DNA of 64,000 bases from Kalaharituber pfeilii (GCA_015179045.1 WHUZ01000058.1:352318-416317), one strand, 5' to 3'; positions 19,757 to 33,197 are shown, numbered from the stretch's first letter. The notes: generated from the sequence alone by a model not told the origin. Made by a program: numbers and translations.

Positions 19757-22700
19757 CTACTCCTCCTGCACCCCCCATTCGTCCTCCTCGTCCTCCTCTC
19801 CCCACTCCTCCCTCTGAAGCTCCTTCCCTTGTATCACAAGCCCTACATGCGTCCTTCCAAAAATCACTCGGTTGCTTCTCACCTCGAACAACCGCCTCAG
19901 AAACTCCAAAGGGCTCTTCTGAAATGCTGTATCCCATGCATCTTGCCTCCCATCTTTCCTCCGACAGCTCCAAAATCCATCGGCACTCACCCCTTCCGGC
20001 AATGTTCTCCCGTCACCCTTCAGGAATATCCCGAGGAACCCACATGTCTTGTGATACATCTCATAGCTTTCAAAAAACATCTGTCCGGCATATAGATTTA
20101 GCTGGATCATCAACTTAACCTTTTGAGGGAACATGTTCTCCCACTGCTCCGGTAATGGTGGTATCACAGCGTAGGAGAGGTTATCGAAGCTAGGGGCCAG
20201 CTGTTGAACTTTTGGTGAGTACATATGGAGATTCACGAATTTGGAGCTTCGGATGTCAGGAAGGAGCTCGTTGACCTCAAAGGGGCTGAGAAGGCAGAGG
20301 GTGAGACTGCGTTTGAAAAGATAGGTGGTGGACATGATCCAGGTGACGGGGCGAAGATATAAATCATTTGTAGAACTCGGTCCGTTTTTATTTTTGACAG
20401 TGCGGGAGAAGTCGATTGTGGTGAGGATGTCATCTGTCCAGGGCCCCCGTTCGATGAGGTGGCTGAAGGAGGTCTGCTGTAATGTGTCCATAAGAGTAAC
20501 GAACGGTGATCCTGCATCACCGGGTGGTGGCGGTGCAATTCCGGTTCTAATAAAACCGACAAGTGCATCGTCCGTTTCGTGTGTGTAGGGTTCGGCTGAT
20601 GGGGGCAGTTCGACTCCTTGAACCTCCCGTGCGACCTCGCGCTCTTGCTCCGCTTGCAGAGAGAGTTCCTGGAGTGATGTGACCTGGTATTTCTCACATC
20701 GAGACTTGATCATCTGTAGGTACTTGTGTCGGGCCTGCAGTTCTGAGTCTCGGAGTTTCGAGTCAATAATATGCGTTACATCGTCCCACTGGCCTTTACA
20801 AGTGCTGTACATTTCCTTAAGAGTTTTGGATTCTGGGGTCTTCCATGCTGCGGCAAGGCCGCTTTCATTGAGTTCACCATCAATGTACTTCCTCCATGCA
20901 TTTTGACGAGTCTGGTAGTTCATGCCTTGGACTGCCCAGACTCCAACGCTGCGTTGGGTCTGCATGCAGGTTTCGTGCATCACCCAGCACAATATATCAA
21001 TCGTCTCGATAGGTGGGTCAAGGTCCGTTTTTTTTGAGTGTTCGAGAAGTTTGCGATGGACTTCAGGAGGAGCGAAAAAGCAAAGTGATTGGCCCTGGCC
21101 AAGCTTTCTCATTCTCATGCACGCTGACGGCAAGGAAATCATTTTTAGTTCTCAAAGATTGCAATAGAGCTGTTTTACGGAGACGACGTACCTTGCACTA
21201 ACTTTTCCTTAGTCAACTTCGGTCCCAGTGTAACTGCTGCTATGCTATTTGGCGGCAACTTGAGATCTGTCCCCCTTGTATGGGCCTCATCCAAATACAA
21301 CAAGCAAGTCTCCGTATTCTTCATATATGGTGATATTATATACGGGTGGACAGTCTCGTCCTTTTGCATCACCATAAGCTCATCGTCATCATTAAAAAAC
21401 AAGGCCGCAGTCCAGCGAGGATCCCGTTTCGCTGCCAGCTCTAACCAGTATTTCGCTACTTCTTTGTTATTCATGTCCAGCACCTGCGCACCCACATCAA
21501 GCAAAACCTGAATTGGCCTCTCTGCCTCCACTAACCTCTGTAATAGACCTCCCGCTTGCAGTCGCTTGCCTTCCGGAGTCTGTGCACATGTGTAGGAGTT
21601 GTTCTCTGGCTGGAGAAGATAGCGGAGGACCCTTGCATTTGTGTGTGACTGATTGGCGAAGTCCAGTTGCTCAATTGAGACAGGGAGGAGATCTCGATTG
21701 TCATTCGTGCCACTAAATCCTGTGGTGGGGTATCTCTTCTCCTCAGCCAAATCCCACCCGCAAGTTGTCAGCCGCTGGGGAAATTCTTTGCACTCGTGGG
21801 GAAACACTTGGGTCGAAAGGTAAAAGTCGATGACGCCTTTATTGAGTTTAAAAAGTGGATATATTGTGTTAGACCATTGATAGGTGTCTTCAAGATTAAC
21901 TCCGCCCCGCTGCCGTAGAGCGCGTGGAAAAGACTCCTCACATCCCTTGATCCAGCAAAGGTATTCGGCTTCTGGGTTGCTGAGTTCGTAGAGGCGCTCA
22001 AAGCATAGGCGGAGTTGCGGCTCTGAGAGTCCTTGGTAGTAATAGCACAAACAGGTAAGGATAATTGTAACATCTCGGTGGCCAAATTCTGCACGGGGCG
22101 AAGGGCTGTCTTTAGCGCGGTAGGGCACGGCCAGGTTAGATTTGTAGGGTCCCTCCCTGAGGCCATAGTCCACTCGCCACCTCTTTTCCCGAAGGACGAA
22201 AGCAAGGATTCCATGTGCAAGCAGCCCTTTGAGTAGCAATAGGAACAGTGGGATCTCTCCCAACTCCGACAGTTCTTCCTCTCCGGCATTCTCCTCGCAG
22301 ATATACCTCAATGCCAAATCACTAAACCGACCTGTGAAACATCTCATTGAGACTGCCTCCAACAAATCCCTCCTCACAATGTCTTCTGCAATCCTCGTCA
22401 ATAGCTCGACTTCGGCATCCTTCCCCAGTAGCCGCGCAAAGGGGAAACTTCCAGGTGCATCAGGCCTCTCAATTAGCTCAATCCCATGCGGATAGTATGA
22501 TTGAAGCTCCCGCATGTGCTTTCTCACAAGACCGAGGATCTCCTGAATGACGCACCATCGTTGGGCACATAGCTGTAGAGGCTGCTGGATTCCCATGGTA
22601 TAGATGAGCTCGTAATTGACATGAAGAAGTTCGTCGCTGTCGTCGAGAATATCCCGTGAGTGCTTTTCCAGCCAACGTTGCACCTTTAGAAGTCTCGGAG

Positions 22701-25700
22701 CCAGTGCATCACCGTGGCAAAGCAGTTCGATTCCCATCAGCTTGAAAGACAATAAATGCTCTGGATGACAAAGAAGAATACCCCCATTATCCATACACTC
22801 TTGGTATAAATCCAGAATCCGTGATGCCATATTCTTATTGAGAACAGACTTGACTGGACGTGAGAAAGGGAGATAATAGATTCTTCGATTCAATAACCCA
22901 CTCAACTTCTGCGTCAGCAAATGGAACATCTGGCTGGATAGCGGCTTGGGTACTAAGACCCTCACCAGTTTCTTCATGTCTGCCAATGCGGCAGCAACAA
23001 TAGGCACAACGACAGAAGACTTGCCCTCACCCATATTCAGCTGCATCACGGTATTACGTCCAGTACGAGGCGAGAGCATCTCTGCAGCGATTTTCATTTG
23101 CACAGGTCGGATCAGTATGTTGTTCTCGATCTCGAAGAGGAGCCATTCTGGGTGCTGTAGCGGATTCCAACCCTCACGGCTGCTATTGGCCCACTCCTTG
23201 TTGAAGTCCGTAATGTTGCGGCGTAATATAGGGAGATGAATACGGGTGGCTTGTTGATACATCGTGATGGATTCCCCAAAGGACACAAACACCTCTTTCC
23301 ACCTCCGCGCCTGTGTGATGTTGCGACAATTACGCATTCTCAACTGGCCAAGCAAGGTCCTAGCTGTAATCCTCGGTCGTAACCCAGTAATGTAAAGTAT
23401 CTCCTCTATTGTACCTTCTGCTGGACTCAATGCCGCTACAATCTCACTGAATATACCACGCACATGTTCAACACACTGCTGCATATATGATTCCACATTT
23501 GTGAGGGAGGGGAGAATGAACTGCGTTTCACCTTCGAAGGACAATTCGTGTATGCGGAGCGCTTCCCAGCTTTGGACCAGGTCCTCAGAATAACGTCGAT
23601 AAAATCCGTTGGTGTTGTTGGATCCGTTGGTGTTGTTGGAAAACCGAGTAAGCAGTTCCCTCAGGTAGTGGGCGTTTTGCTCTGACTTTGTATCTCTTGA
23701 GCATGCGTTGGACACTGAATGAATTTGGAGTTTCGGTGTAACACTCCGTGATTCGACGACTGATGGGTCTTTTTTGTCCAGAAGGTCTTGCAGGCTCATG
23801 ACTGTTTTCATTACGTACAAGGGAGGATAGTATAGCCTAGGGCTGTACTGATCAATAGCCTGCAAAACGTTGCTATGAGACCGGATTTTATTGAGCTCGG
23901 CTTGCACTGTTGCTATGTGCTGTATGTATGCTCTATTATGAAACCAGTGTGCAAACTGCTGATTGAGATATGGCAATGCTTTTCTGGGCTGCAGTAACGG
24001 GTAAGAGGATGATGGGATCACTGAAACGGCTGCGCAGACCCACTGCTGCTGATAGTAAAGACTAGCTCTCTCAATCTGCCCAGTCAGCTCTCTATTGTAC
24101 TCCTCATTGCAACGATCACGCGATTCGTCGCGGTTCCTCTTTGGTAAGTCACGTAAACGCTTGCATTGTGGACTGGACTCAAATGTTACCACATATTGAC
24201 TTATTATTTGTCGAATCATTTCTTGCATGGCCTCGGTTCCATGAGCAAAGTTGTAGGCATCCTTGTTTCGAGGTATCTCTGGCGGGTGTATAGTTGAAAA
24301 CACGGGATTTGTGGCAAAAGCAAGGATAGTTTCAACCAACTGCATTGGTATCTCCGTCTCCCCTCGATACGCTAAGGATGAAAGAACAAAAAGAACCTTA
24401 TACTTGTCGCAATCTGAGGAACAATTTCGGCAGAATTCATAAAGTGAGTACCAATATGCAGAAAGAGGGCGGTGGTGCCAATAATGCTGGTACTCAATTT
24501 TTTGTCCACCCTTAGAAGCGAGGGTGCCCCATCCCTGAACGGTCTCCGCTAGTTTCGGTGTAGGTTGGGGGTTAGTAGCCCACGCATTGGTGAGTCTTGA
24601 GATGTGACATACTCGCGCTTCCGAGTGCTGATCACGGAAAGTCCTCGCCTGGTAGAAGTGGTCTTGTTGGCGAGAATGCAGATTACCTCCATACTCCATC
24701 GGTTGATACGCAGCCTCCCTGATTGATGCACGTTTCTGCAGGTGCTCAACACTGTCGTCTTTGAAAAATGTGATATCCATATTCTGCTGCTGAAGTGTAG
24801 CTGTGATTTCCCAGTAGTTTTGCATCGATTTAATGATGAAATAAAACTCTCCCTGCTGGCAAAATGAAGGTAACTTGTTCCATGTGACGCTCACAATAGG
24901 CTTCCGTTGCCCATCAAAAGTCGTTACATATGATCGTGTTGGGGTCAGATGGAAGATCATGAAGAGGAGTTGGAGTTCACTTGGATGCTGAGTTATGTCA
25001 TCGTCCAATTTTTGGAAGCACCATGCACTGGCAGAGCGGAGGTCATCCAAAGCTTGCTCAGTTCCCGTTAATCCTGTGAGGGGATCTGGTAGGCAGTATG
25101 AGGTCAAGGAGTGGAGATACACCTTATAGAGCAGACTTTTCAAGTCTCCATTTGGAGTAAGACGTCCTAGCACAGTGTCAATGGTATATATGTGGTACGG
25201 TGCAGTTTCCTTGTCGCCGATTTCAATCCAAACACAGGTATAGTGTGTTCTAGAACTATAGTGCACGGATCCATGTGGGATGATGACAGTTCTCAGAGCA
25301 TTGTGAGTTTTGGATTCGGCATCTCGGAGAACGAGGTAAGACTCTAGTCCATACAACGTTCCCATGTCTTGGCCAACCGTTGGCCGCACATCGACTGCCA
25401 TCCCTGGGTAATTGCGGCAGGTAATCTGAGTCGCCCGGGTCCAGGTACCATCAATGTTGAAATCAAGTTGGTACCGGGGCAACCTCACGTTAACTCTATT
25501 GTCCATGGAAACAGTGACTTCGATGTTTGATCGTGCCTCTATCGATTGGAAGACGCTCCCTATAGCATTTTGTGCCGGGCTGTGATAGTCGATCAATCTA
25601 AGCCCACCTCCTGGTACAGCGCGTTTCCCTTGAGCTAACCATGAACCAGCCCACTTTTTGATGGAAATCACCCAGTTTTCCGGTGAAGTAACCCATAGCG

Positions 25701-28700
25701 ATTCACCCATTTTGAGTGGTCGGAACTCCAATGTTCGTTGGTTTAGGTCCAAGAAGTGGACGTATGAGTTCAACATGGTTTCTGGGAAATCGCCCCTGAG
25801 ATTATTGTGTGGAATAATCTCATGGACAGCGGATTCGTTTTTGGTTCGGATAATCAACTCCCCATTTCGCATGCCAAAGTATATCTGAGATCTCAGTTTC
25901 AGGTTAGATATCAACGCATCGACACAGTACAGTCAGAAGGGTTTATCACCTTGAATTTCCAGTCAGCCGTAAGCACAGGATGGACTGTCTGATATACCAT
26001 TCCAGGCATATCCGTTCTGGTTACCAAATAGGTCCGCTTAAAAATGTTAGTGAGATCGAAACATTCTACTAGAACATTTAACTAGAGGTTTGCTTACATT
26101 CTGAAACAGTCTTTCATATAGAGGATGGTTAATGTATTCCTTCGGCAACTCCCCCAGAGGTAAACCATCAACAAACAATGCTCCTTCCAATAGATTATAG
26201 TGCACAATCATCGGCGGGTCCGAGCATGACTTAGTCGTTATCCATCTATCGTTCGGTGCATTCAACAGTCTCCAGTCTTCTCCGGGTTCATAGTCTGGCA
26301 AAATCCTACCAATTGCAGCATGGAACCACTCGTTTTTCTTAAAAACAAGGTCACGTAATTGATGCTCCATTCTATGCGCTAACCTCTCATCTCTGGTAAG
26401 CAGATATGAGAGGTCATGTGCACTATCGATATCGGAAAGGGTGGTATTATAAATGCAACTCGCACACTCGATGAAGTCAGCTAAGTCCCCCTCAGAATTA
26501 AACACGGCGTAAACATCTTCCAGGTCTTCGTTGAAAGTCAGTCGGCATGTGGCCGCCATTGTCAGAGCTAGGTTTTGCCATTTCTGTCGATTGTCATCAG
26601 AGTGGATAAGGGAATAGATGCTCCGCAACCAATCCATACAGACAGCACGAGATCTTTTGAGAAAGTGGGCTGCTCTTGACTTGATCTCGCCGGATTGGGC
26701 TAAGGAAAGTATGCGGACGCCTATGGAGATAACTATTTGCATGGACACGTGCTGCAGCCAATTTCTCTTGATAGGTGTTAGTGAATCTTCCAATACATCC
26801 AGCATTAGGTGGCAGAAGTTGTCGTCATGGAGAATCCCATGGGTCTCCCGTGTGTAGGTGTCTGATGTGCCCTGTGGCCCTGATTGCCAAATGGTTTGCA
26901 GTATTAGAAGGCCTGTCTCATGCCGGTTGAGGTGGAGGTTCCCAGCTCTAATCTCACGGAGGATGTTAAGCCATTGGAGCCTGAATCCTGCGCGCAATGT
27001 CGTGAAAGCATAATGTTCGTGCAGCGACCACCCTGTAGGACAATTTGTCTGATTGCCGATGGAGTAATTTGATGTGTGATTGGTCGAGTTAAGCGCATAT
27101 TGGAGCGTTTGACTAGCCCCTGGAAGCTGGAATGTACACATATCTTGAACAACCTGCATCTGCACGGATTTTGCCCTCTTAATGTCGTCTGTCGCCCGCA
27201 GAGTTCCCGCCGGTGCTGGTTCACTGAATGGCCCATGAATTGTCTTGTCAGGTTCGGATATGCGGCTGGTGGAATGGCTCACGTAGGCCAAATGAAACCA
27301 CCGTGACTGATTTCGATAGCGGTCCTTCAGATCTTGTGAGATGTTGTAAATCACATTCCTAGTTACTTTTGATTTTGCAAGCAATATGACGAGCACCTCG
27401 TAGGTTGCGTCTCGCCATGCCGCAAAAGCAATTGGCAAGTTAAGCTCAATGACAATGACTTTAGCTTCTAATTCGTCTCGGGGGAGGGGCCACTTGTAAA
27501 CCCTCATACGCAGTGACCGGGCCCTAGATATGAGTCTACATCTCGAACAGGGAATGCGGTTTAGTAACGAAGAGTAATTGCACCTGCATAACCTATTCTT
27601 AGCACGTTGCATGAGGGTGTTATATTTCCTTTCTAGATGCATGTGCTTGGCTCGCATCTCTTGCTGCCTGATTGTGGCTTGCTGGATAATCTTGTCATGG
27701 AGTGTTTGATGGAAAGGCGAGTGGTCAAAGTATTGCACAGAGAAGCCATTTTCCGGGGCGAGTTTGTTACCCTCGAGGATGCTGGGGCCAGTTACATAGG
27801 ATCCCCTAGCTTTTAAGTAAGCTTCGATTCTATAGAGGCGCTTAAGTTGGGCCCCAGTCGGGAGAAGGAGGAGTGAGAGCAAATTCACGTCAAGCTCGCA
27901 GGGGTAATCTTTGAGGAGGGGTATTGTGGACGTTGCGATTCGGTCGATAGCGACCCATAGTTCGACTGTGGTCAGAATCATGAGGGAATTGTCGATAGGA
28001 TTTCCGGAGTACACTGAACTTGCGGCGTTGTGGTAAGAGGAGAGGAAGTTGTAAAGCTCGAGGCATGCGGATTGCCGATTGAGATTGGCGGCGACGAAGC
28101 CCTCCAACGATGTTTCCACCCACAGCTCGATATCCTTGAGGGCAATTTTGCGGTGTTGCATCTCGTCCCCTCGAATAGAGGAACTGAATCTTTTCCCGAC
28201 TAGGATTTTTGTAACAGGAGTACTGATATCTATGCCTGACGTGCTAGGGAGGCTGGTAACTGACGGGTCGTGATATATCCTCCTTGGATTATTACTGTTC
28301 AGTACTGTACTACTGGATTCCGAAGGCCTCTTGCGATATTCAAGTAATAAAACTTCCCTTATATAATTCCTGCTGCTCACCATTGTCACATTTGTGTCCC
28401 GGGTCAAATCCAGCCCCTCCTCAGGTGGCCACTCTATCTCCCTTACTGTCCTGACCTGTACCTCTGCAAACCTATTCGCAAGCACACCTCCAGCACTCTT
28501 GACTGTCTCGGTCACATATTTGACCAACGGAGTCGGAATCGTCCAATCAGCAACCTCTAGCTTTGCAGCACGACGACTGACCTTCCGGCACATATGACTG
28601 AGCATCTCATTGGACATGCTCTTCTCTTGGATCGCAAGTTGGAGTAGTTTGGTCAGAATGTACAACATAAGGAGCTTGTATTCCCGGTGCCTCTCGATTT

Positions 28701-30165
28701 CCGGGACGTTAGGGGCGGAGTTCATCAGGTTGATTTGGAGAGAGATCCGGATGACGAGCCACATAGGAGAGCGGCGCCAGTATTCCCTCTCGGCGTCGTT
28801 GAAAATCACTTCGTCTGCAATGCGCTTGCAGATACGTGTTCCACCTTCAGTGTCCAGGTTTACACCTGTTCCTATCCCACGTAGCAGGCCAGTAAGGAAC
28901 TCCGTGACATAGATTGGTGCCACACTGTCATACTGGCCGGGCTCTTGAACGCGTACCTCCTTTGGGCTCTGATCGGGACCTTCCGTGCGGTCCTCATCGG
29001 AGTCCTCATCTGAGTCATCGTAGGAGCCTCCATTGGGAATATCATCGGGAATATCATCGGGAATATCATCGGGAATATCATCGGGAATATCATCGGGAAT
29101 ATCATCGGGAATATCATCGGAGTCCTCATCGAGAATCTCGTTGGAAGCATCACTGGGGACCTCACCAAAGGCTTGGGCATTTCTAAGAACAGGACCTTTG
29201 GTGGGTGGTTCTGCGCAACTCACGCAAGAGAGGAAAATGGTGAGCTGTTCGAGGAAGTGGGGTGAATGATATACTTCGCTTGAGATGGAGACCATGGTAC
29301 CTGGGTAGGAACATCGGAGGCGGCAAGGAGAGGCAACGGCTTGGGAATTCTCGGGAGATACCTCAAAGGTGGAGATGTTGATGGTGGATCCACAGTGGCG
29401 CAGGATGAGGGCAGCGTTTTGGGCTCTGAGATGAAGGGTTATGATGTCTATGTACCCGTATTCCAGCAATCACATTATTCTAATTAGCAGGTATACAAAT
29501 GACATTTGTAAAGCAGAAGAACAATACACCGGACAAAACTTACCGCCCTCTCGCATAGTCGAAAACTTGTCCATCAACGCTTTCTGTTTCAGCGACCGGA
29601 AGGCATGCAGGTCTGCCATGTCCTCCAACATTTTGACCACATGCTGCATCTGCTCACTCGGCCGCGGGGACACCTGGCTAGAATGGTATTGGGATACAGC
29701 CTCCCGGACGAAACAAATCAAACGGGACTCATCTGTGCTAGAAGTCAGAATCCGGGGCGGAAGAAAGAGGTGCTGAATGATGCCAGTAAGAGTGTAGCGG
29801 TTTCGGTTGAGAGATCTTTTCCGAGAAAACCCTGGCATGAAGTGGTGTATGGTAGATCTTTTCGAAGAAATTACTCGACCTCTAGTGTTAGCAGCCTTAA
29901 GCAGAAATTTTGCTTGTGGGAGTTGCTGTCGGAGTTTAGCGAGCGTTTCATCGACTTCCTCAGCCTCTTTCTCCGCTCCATTTAAATCTCCAGCCCCTCG
30001 CGCTGAGTCTACGTTACTTCTTCCGGACTGGCAGTGGATTGTCGGTCCTGGCGATGCAGCTCCTTCTTGTGGACTGGGGTGAAAGGAGAGAGAGGAATAC
30101 TGGAGGACTCGTTCACCCAGTTCGGCGGAGGAGGGGGCGAGGGGGGTGCGCGCTGTAGATGGCAT
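19757..30165 (-). CDS. Giant DUF6606-DUF3638-DUF3645 protein (five exons, about 3,372 residues)
   Basis: Exons (minus strand): 30165-29544, 29447-26098, 26036-25950, 25884-21192, 21123-19757. Introns are 96, 61, 65 and 68 bp with GT...AG ends, and all junctions keep frame and family-like sequence (MREG-DIITLHLRAQN; FQN-RTYLVTRTDM; KFK-IYFGMRNGEL; LVQ-ACMRMRKLG). DUF6606 starts near residue 129 (IIQHLFLPPR). DUF3638 includes a Walker A-like GEGKSS near 2305, and DUF3645 a DEAH-like YLDEAHTRGTDLKLP near 2882. An acidic DDIP repeat lies near 317-346 and the C-terminus is acidic. The family is widespread in fungi; databases often label it ubiquitinyl hydrolase, but a P-loop ATPase or helicase-like role is what the motifs suggest. 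Biochemical function is uncertain. The first in-frame ATG is 30165; ATG near residue 110 (MPGFSRKR) is an alternative. The gene appears intact. Confidence 0.9.
29032..29120 (-). repeat. 12-bp tandem repeat coding for DDIP
   Basis: Seven to eight copies of ATCATCGGGAAT (plus strand) inside exon 2 of the giant gene, read as Asp-Asp-Ile-Pro repeats. The copies are nearly identical, so the array is young and probably length-variable. Confidence 0.95.
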
Positions 30166-30940
30166 TGGCCCCGCGTTGGTGGGGGCTGAGTAATCCGGTT
30201 GTGGGCTGAAAGTTGGACTTGCGCTGCTCTCGTTATTCTCGTGCTCTAGGCGTCTAACCCCCTTGAGGGTTACTTTCGTTAATGGGCGCAGAGTTACCGT
30301 CAGCACGGTTGAGTGTAGTATGGGCGAATCCGGCGGAATAAGAGATTAGGATGGTCCCGAAGTCGGACAGAGAAAATAATTCCCAATGGGCCAAGTCGGA
30401 GGTTTGTGGATCTATGAGAACCGTCAAATAAAATTCTACATTGATATTCCCTATGGCAATCTCCACTCTCAGCGCGCCAACCAGCGTAACCCTAATCTTT
30501 TCCTGAATCCAAATAGCAAAGCTCGAGAAGTTACCGTACAATTGCTAGCTAGGTCTGAAGCTGGGAGTGCTTCCGGGGAGTATTTCTTCGTCGTGAATTG
30601 AATGGCCTGTTGCTTGTGTAGAATGGTTAGAGCAGGAAGAAAGCACGCGCGAAATATGCTTGATTGCGGGCAAATTGACAATCATTCGTTGTGGATCAAG
30701 TTGAAGCTATGATCAGGGGCGACAGTCATGTCGCCAACTAAATAATATTGAAGTACAAGCTATGGTAAGGCATTTCCCTATGCTATTTCGCCCTCCTTCC
30801 GGAGACAATTCCAGCCGCAAACATGAAGCTCCATGATCTGCAGGCGTTCCCCTGGTACCCCGCCAGCTGGGACGCACTCTAGAATCGTGCTGCATGGATA
30901 TACGCTGTACATCTTGCAGTATGCCCTCGACTGCATTGAG
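30166..30940. other. 5' flank of the giant gene; no firm feature
   Basis: The frame upstream of ATG 30165 remains open to about 30306 and a second open stretch covers 30254-30541 on the minus strand, so an unseen 5' exon is possible. No start codon or splice pair could be defended. Confidence 0.35.
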
Positions 30941-30984
30941 TGATCGTCTGCTTCTAGGCAAAGTAAAGTCAAGATTTCCGCTGC

Positions 30985-31146
30985 TGCGCGATGACCAGCA
31001 GATAAGGATCGATAACCAGGTTGCAATGGGCCTGACAACAAATCCTAAGTATAATGATCGAACAAAGCATATTGCAATACGACATCGCCTCATAGGAAAT
31101 GCATTTGAACAAGGAACTGTCATCCTAGAACCTGCATCAGCTTGAC
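30985..31146 (+). mobile_element. Ty1/copia RNase H fragment
   Basis: The plus-strand frame reads RIDNQVAMGLTTNPKYNDRT, KHIAIRH and then GTVILEPASA-stop. DNQ-A...L..NP...RTKHI.IR is the diagnostic end of the copia RNase H domain. Only about 50 residues remain, truncated upstream, and it abuts a MITE at 31149. No LTR is seen nearby. Confidence 0.65.
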
Positions 31147-31148
31147 TA

Positions 31149-31435
31149 CCGTATTAACTCACTTAAGAGGTAAAACACAAACGCGCGCTTTGGTGGTCTT
31201 GGCAAGCCTCCTAGCGCCAGTGCGCGTGTACTACGCACGAGCACGCCGAATTACCGCGATTCTAACCTCAACAGCACGGAGACTGATAGTGACGTGACTC
31301 CCAAAAAAAGAAAAAAGAAAAAAAATACCAATATTGTACCACAGCGCGCGCTAGCGCGATCAAATAGCCTCCGAAGTTCTGCCAAGACCGCACTAGCGCG
31401 CGTTTGTGTTTTACCTTCTAAGTGAGTTAATACGG
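31149..31435. mobile_element. TA-flanked MITE with about 57-bp inverted repeats (287 bp)
   Basis: Ends CCGTATTAACTCACTTA.../...TAAGTGAGTTAATACGG, continuing through AAACACAAACGCGCGCT; flanked by TA at 31147-31148 and 31436-31437. The interior is rich in GCGC/CTAGCGCG motifs plus a short A-rich run. Confidence 0.88.
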
Positions 31436-31443
31436 TACTAAGT

Positions 31444-31980
31444 ACTAGCCCAGTCATGCACGTACTGGACTGTTGCCGGGTATGGAAGGCTAAGTTTTTT
31501 TTTCTTTTTTTTTTTTTTATATCAATACTCGCTTGCCGCCCGATGGGCTATGGCGAGGGTCTTTATTAAAAGAAAGAACGAAACGAAGTCAAACCCTGCA
31601 ACTAACTACTACTAACTACATGTATTGCCCGCAAAACTCTCTCATGGTGCGGGTGAAAGGCCCGGTATGTTCTATTTCCGTCCCCTCTCCGATTCATACC
31701 GGTCCGACCTCAGCCAGCGTCCCCCAAGCCTTATCCTCCCAACCTCGGTCTCTCTCTCCAGGCTAAGTGGCCGGGGGATAGAAGCGCTACTGAGACCGAA
31801 AGGAGAAGGACAAGAGGAGGGACAAGGGGACGTTCTAACACTGTTGGTATGGATGGAATCATGACTTATTTCTCAGCCACATCTTTTCTATTTTGTTATC
31901 TCATCATGTACGTTAGCAAACCTCGCCATAGCCCATAGGGCGGCAAGCGAGTAAGGATACTTAAAAAAAAAAAAGAAAAA
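31444..31980 (+). mobile_element. LINE family A 3' end, split by an ORF1-only copy
   Basis: VMHVLDCCRVWKAKWPG at the ORF2 C-terminus is read across 31448-31495 and resumes at 31769. The remainder (RPKGEG..., then VLTLLVWMES-stop) leads into the 3' UTR, family A tail (31920-31960) and A-run. The intervening 31496-31759 is a separate insertion. Confidence 0.75.
31496..31759 (-). mobile_element. ORF1-only LINE A copy, 5'-truncated (264 bp)
   Basis: Flanked by AGGCTAAGT at 31487-31495 and 31760-31768. The minus strand holds the last ORF1 residues (VRLGGRW-like, then RYESERG), the 3' UTR with ACTAACTACTA, the tail, and poly(A) seen as a T-run at 31496-31520. Confidence 0.85.
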
Positions 31981-32745
31981 ACATCGAGAGTGTTGATAAG
32001 GCTATGGAAGTGGTTTGAATGGGGATGTTACCGTATAATCATATGTGGAAAGCATGTCATGACAAACATATGCTCGTGTAATAATCTTCAATGGTGGAGT
32101 CGCACCCGGAATATCCCATCAGTTACTAAATCCAACATAAACGATGTGTAACTGCTATGATGACCAAGCAAATCAAACATCGTGTTATTTCTTCAGGTTC
32201 CACAAGTGAGAAAATCTCCAAACTCGTCCCAATAATCTAGTTATGACAGGGGCCACTTAGCGAGAAAACAGCTCACTAAAATCTCTACAAGCACCACACT
32301 TCAATTTACATGAAGTTAAATAAAGCATTAGCATCGAACATTCAGCATATAAAGTTAGACGCTATTAACTGCGCTTGAAGGTACTGGAATCGGAACATAT
32401 GTAGGTTGTCACGTGTTCAGTGAGAATAAAGGTTCAATGACATCGAAATGGGTAGTGGCGATCGGTATGGCAACCACTGCGAAAAGCACACTGACGTAAT
32501 TTGGTTTTGGGCACAAAACGTGGGCATCAGATTTGGCGAAGTTTAATAGATACAAACAAAAATAACCCAGCTAGCTTCCGTGCACTGCAGGGCGTGCCAA
32601 CTGGTACAGCACCTCAGTATAGAGAACTGGCATCAGATATTATTGAGATGCAATGTTGCCGTGGATAATGTACGCACGCTAAGGTAGCAGTACCCTAATT
32701 GGAGACACGTCTGGGTTATCAATCCTCTACGAAGCATGTACGAGA
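31981..32745. other. Intergenic region, nothing recognised
   Basis: AT-leaning DNA without convincing open frames or repeats. Confidence 0.4.
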
Positions 32746-32756
32746 TGCATGGCGGC

Positions 32757-32917
32757 GCACCTGTATACCGGGAGGGGATCACCACCCGTACCATGTACTC
32801 AGTACTAGCACCGCGGGAAACACATGTATGTACTGTAGTTAGCTGTTAGTTTTTCTTTCTTTAATTAAAAACCCTCGCCCTAGCGCGTAGGGCGGCAAAA
32901 AAAAAAAAAAAAAAAGG
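32757..32917 (+). mobile_element. LINE family A 3' end (161 bp)
   Basis: Flanked by TGCATGGCGGC at 32746-32756 and 32918-32928. Includes 3' UTR with ATGTACTGTAGTTAG and a tail truncated straight after GGGCGGC, where the A-run begins. Confidence 0.85.
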
Positions 32918-33197
32918 TGCATGGCGGCTGAATGGCAAGGGTACAGGTTTAGCTGATCAGCAGAGTGTCGTATTTCAGGGGAACGTGTCGTTGTCTTGGA
33001 CTAATTTGCAATGATCTACTAGCAGAAATGTGTGCATTTAGAGATCTTGCGATGTGCTCGGCTCGTAGAGTACAGTACTAAAGACCGGGTTATTGCAAGC
33101 AAGGATGATACGTATGATGCTGAGGACTCATCGCGCACTCACTCTTGCTACGTGTCGGCGCTCAAACTCATAACAATGGCTGAGAACATGTGTTGAG

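Noticed and set aside
23598..23640. GTTGGTGTTGTTGGATCC repeat as a mobile element footprint
   Set aside because: It is an in-frame duplication coding NNTNG twice within the giant gene; a simple slippage event.
30254..30541. Upstream minus-strand frame as first exon of the giant gene
   Set aside because: No splice pair of plausible length joins it to the known exon in phase; left as a possibility only.
31295..31330. GACGTGACTCCC plus A-run inside the MITE at 31.15 kb as a LINE B tail
   Set aside because: Only about 10 bp resembles the tail and there is no duplication.
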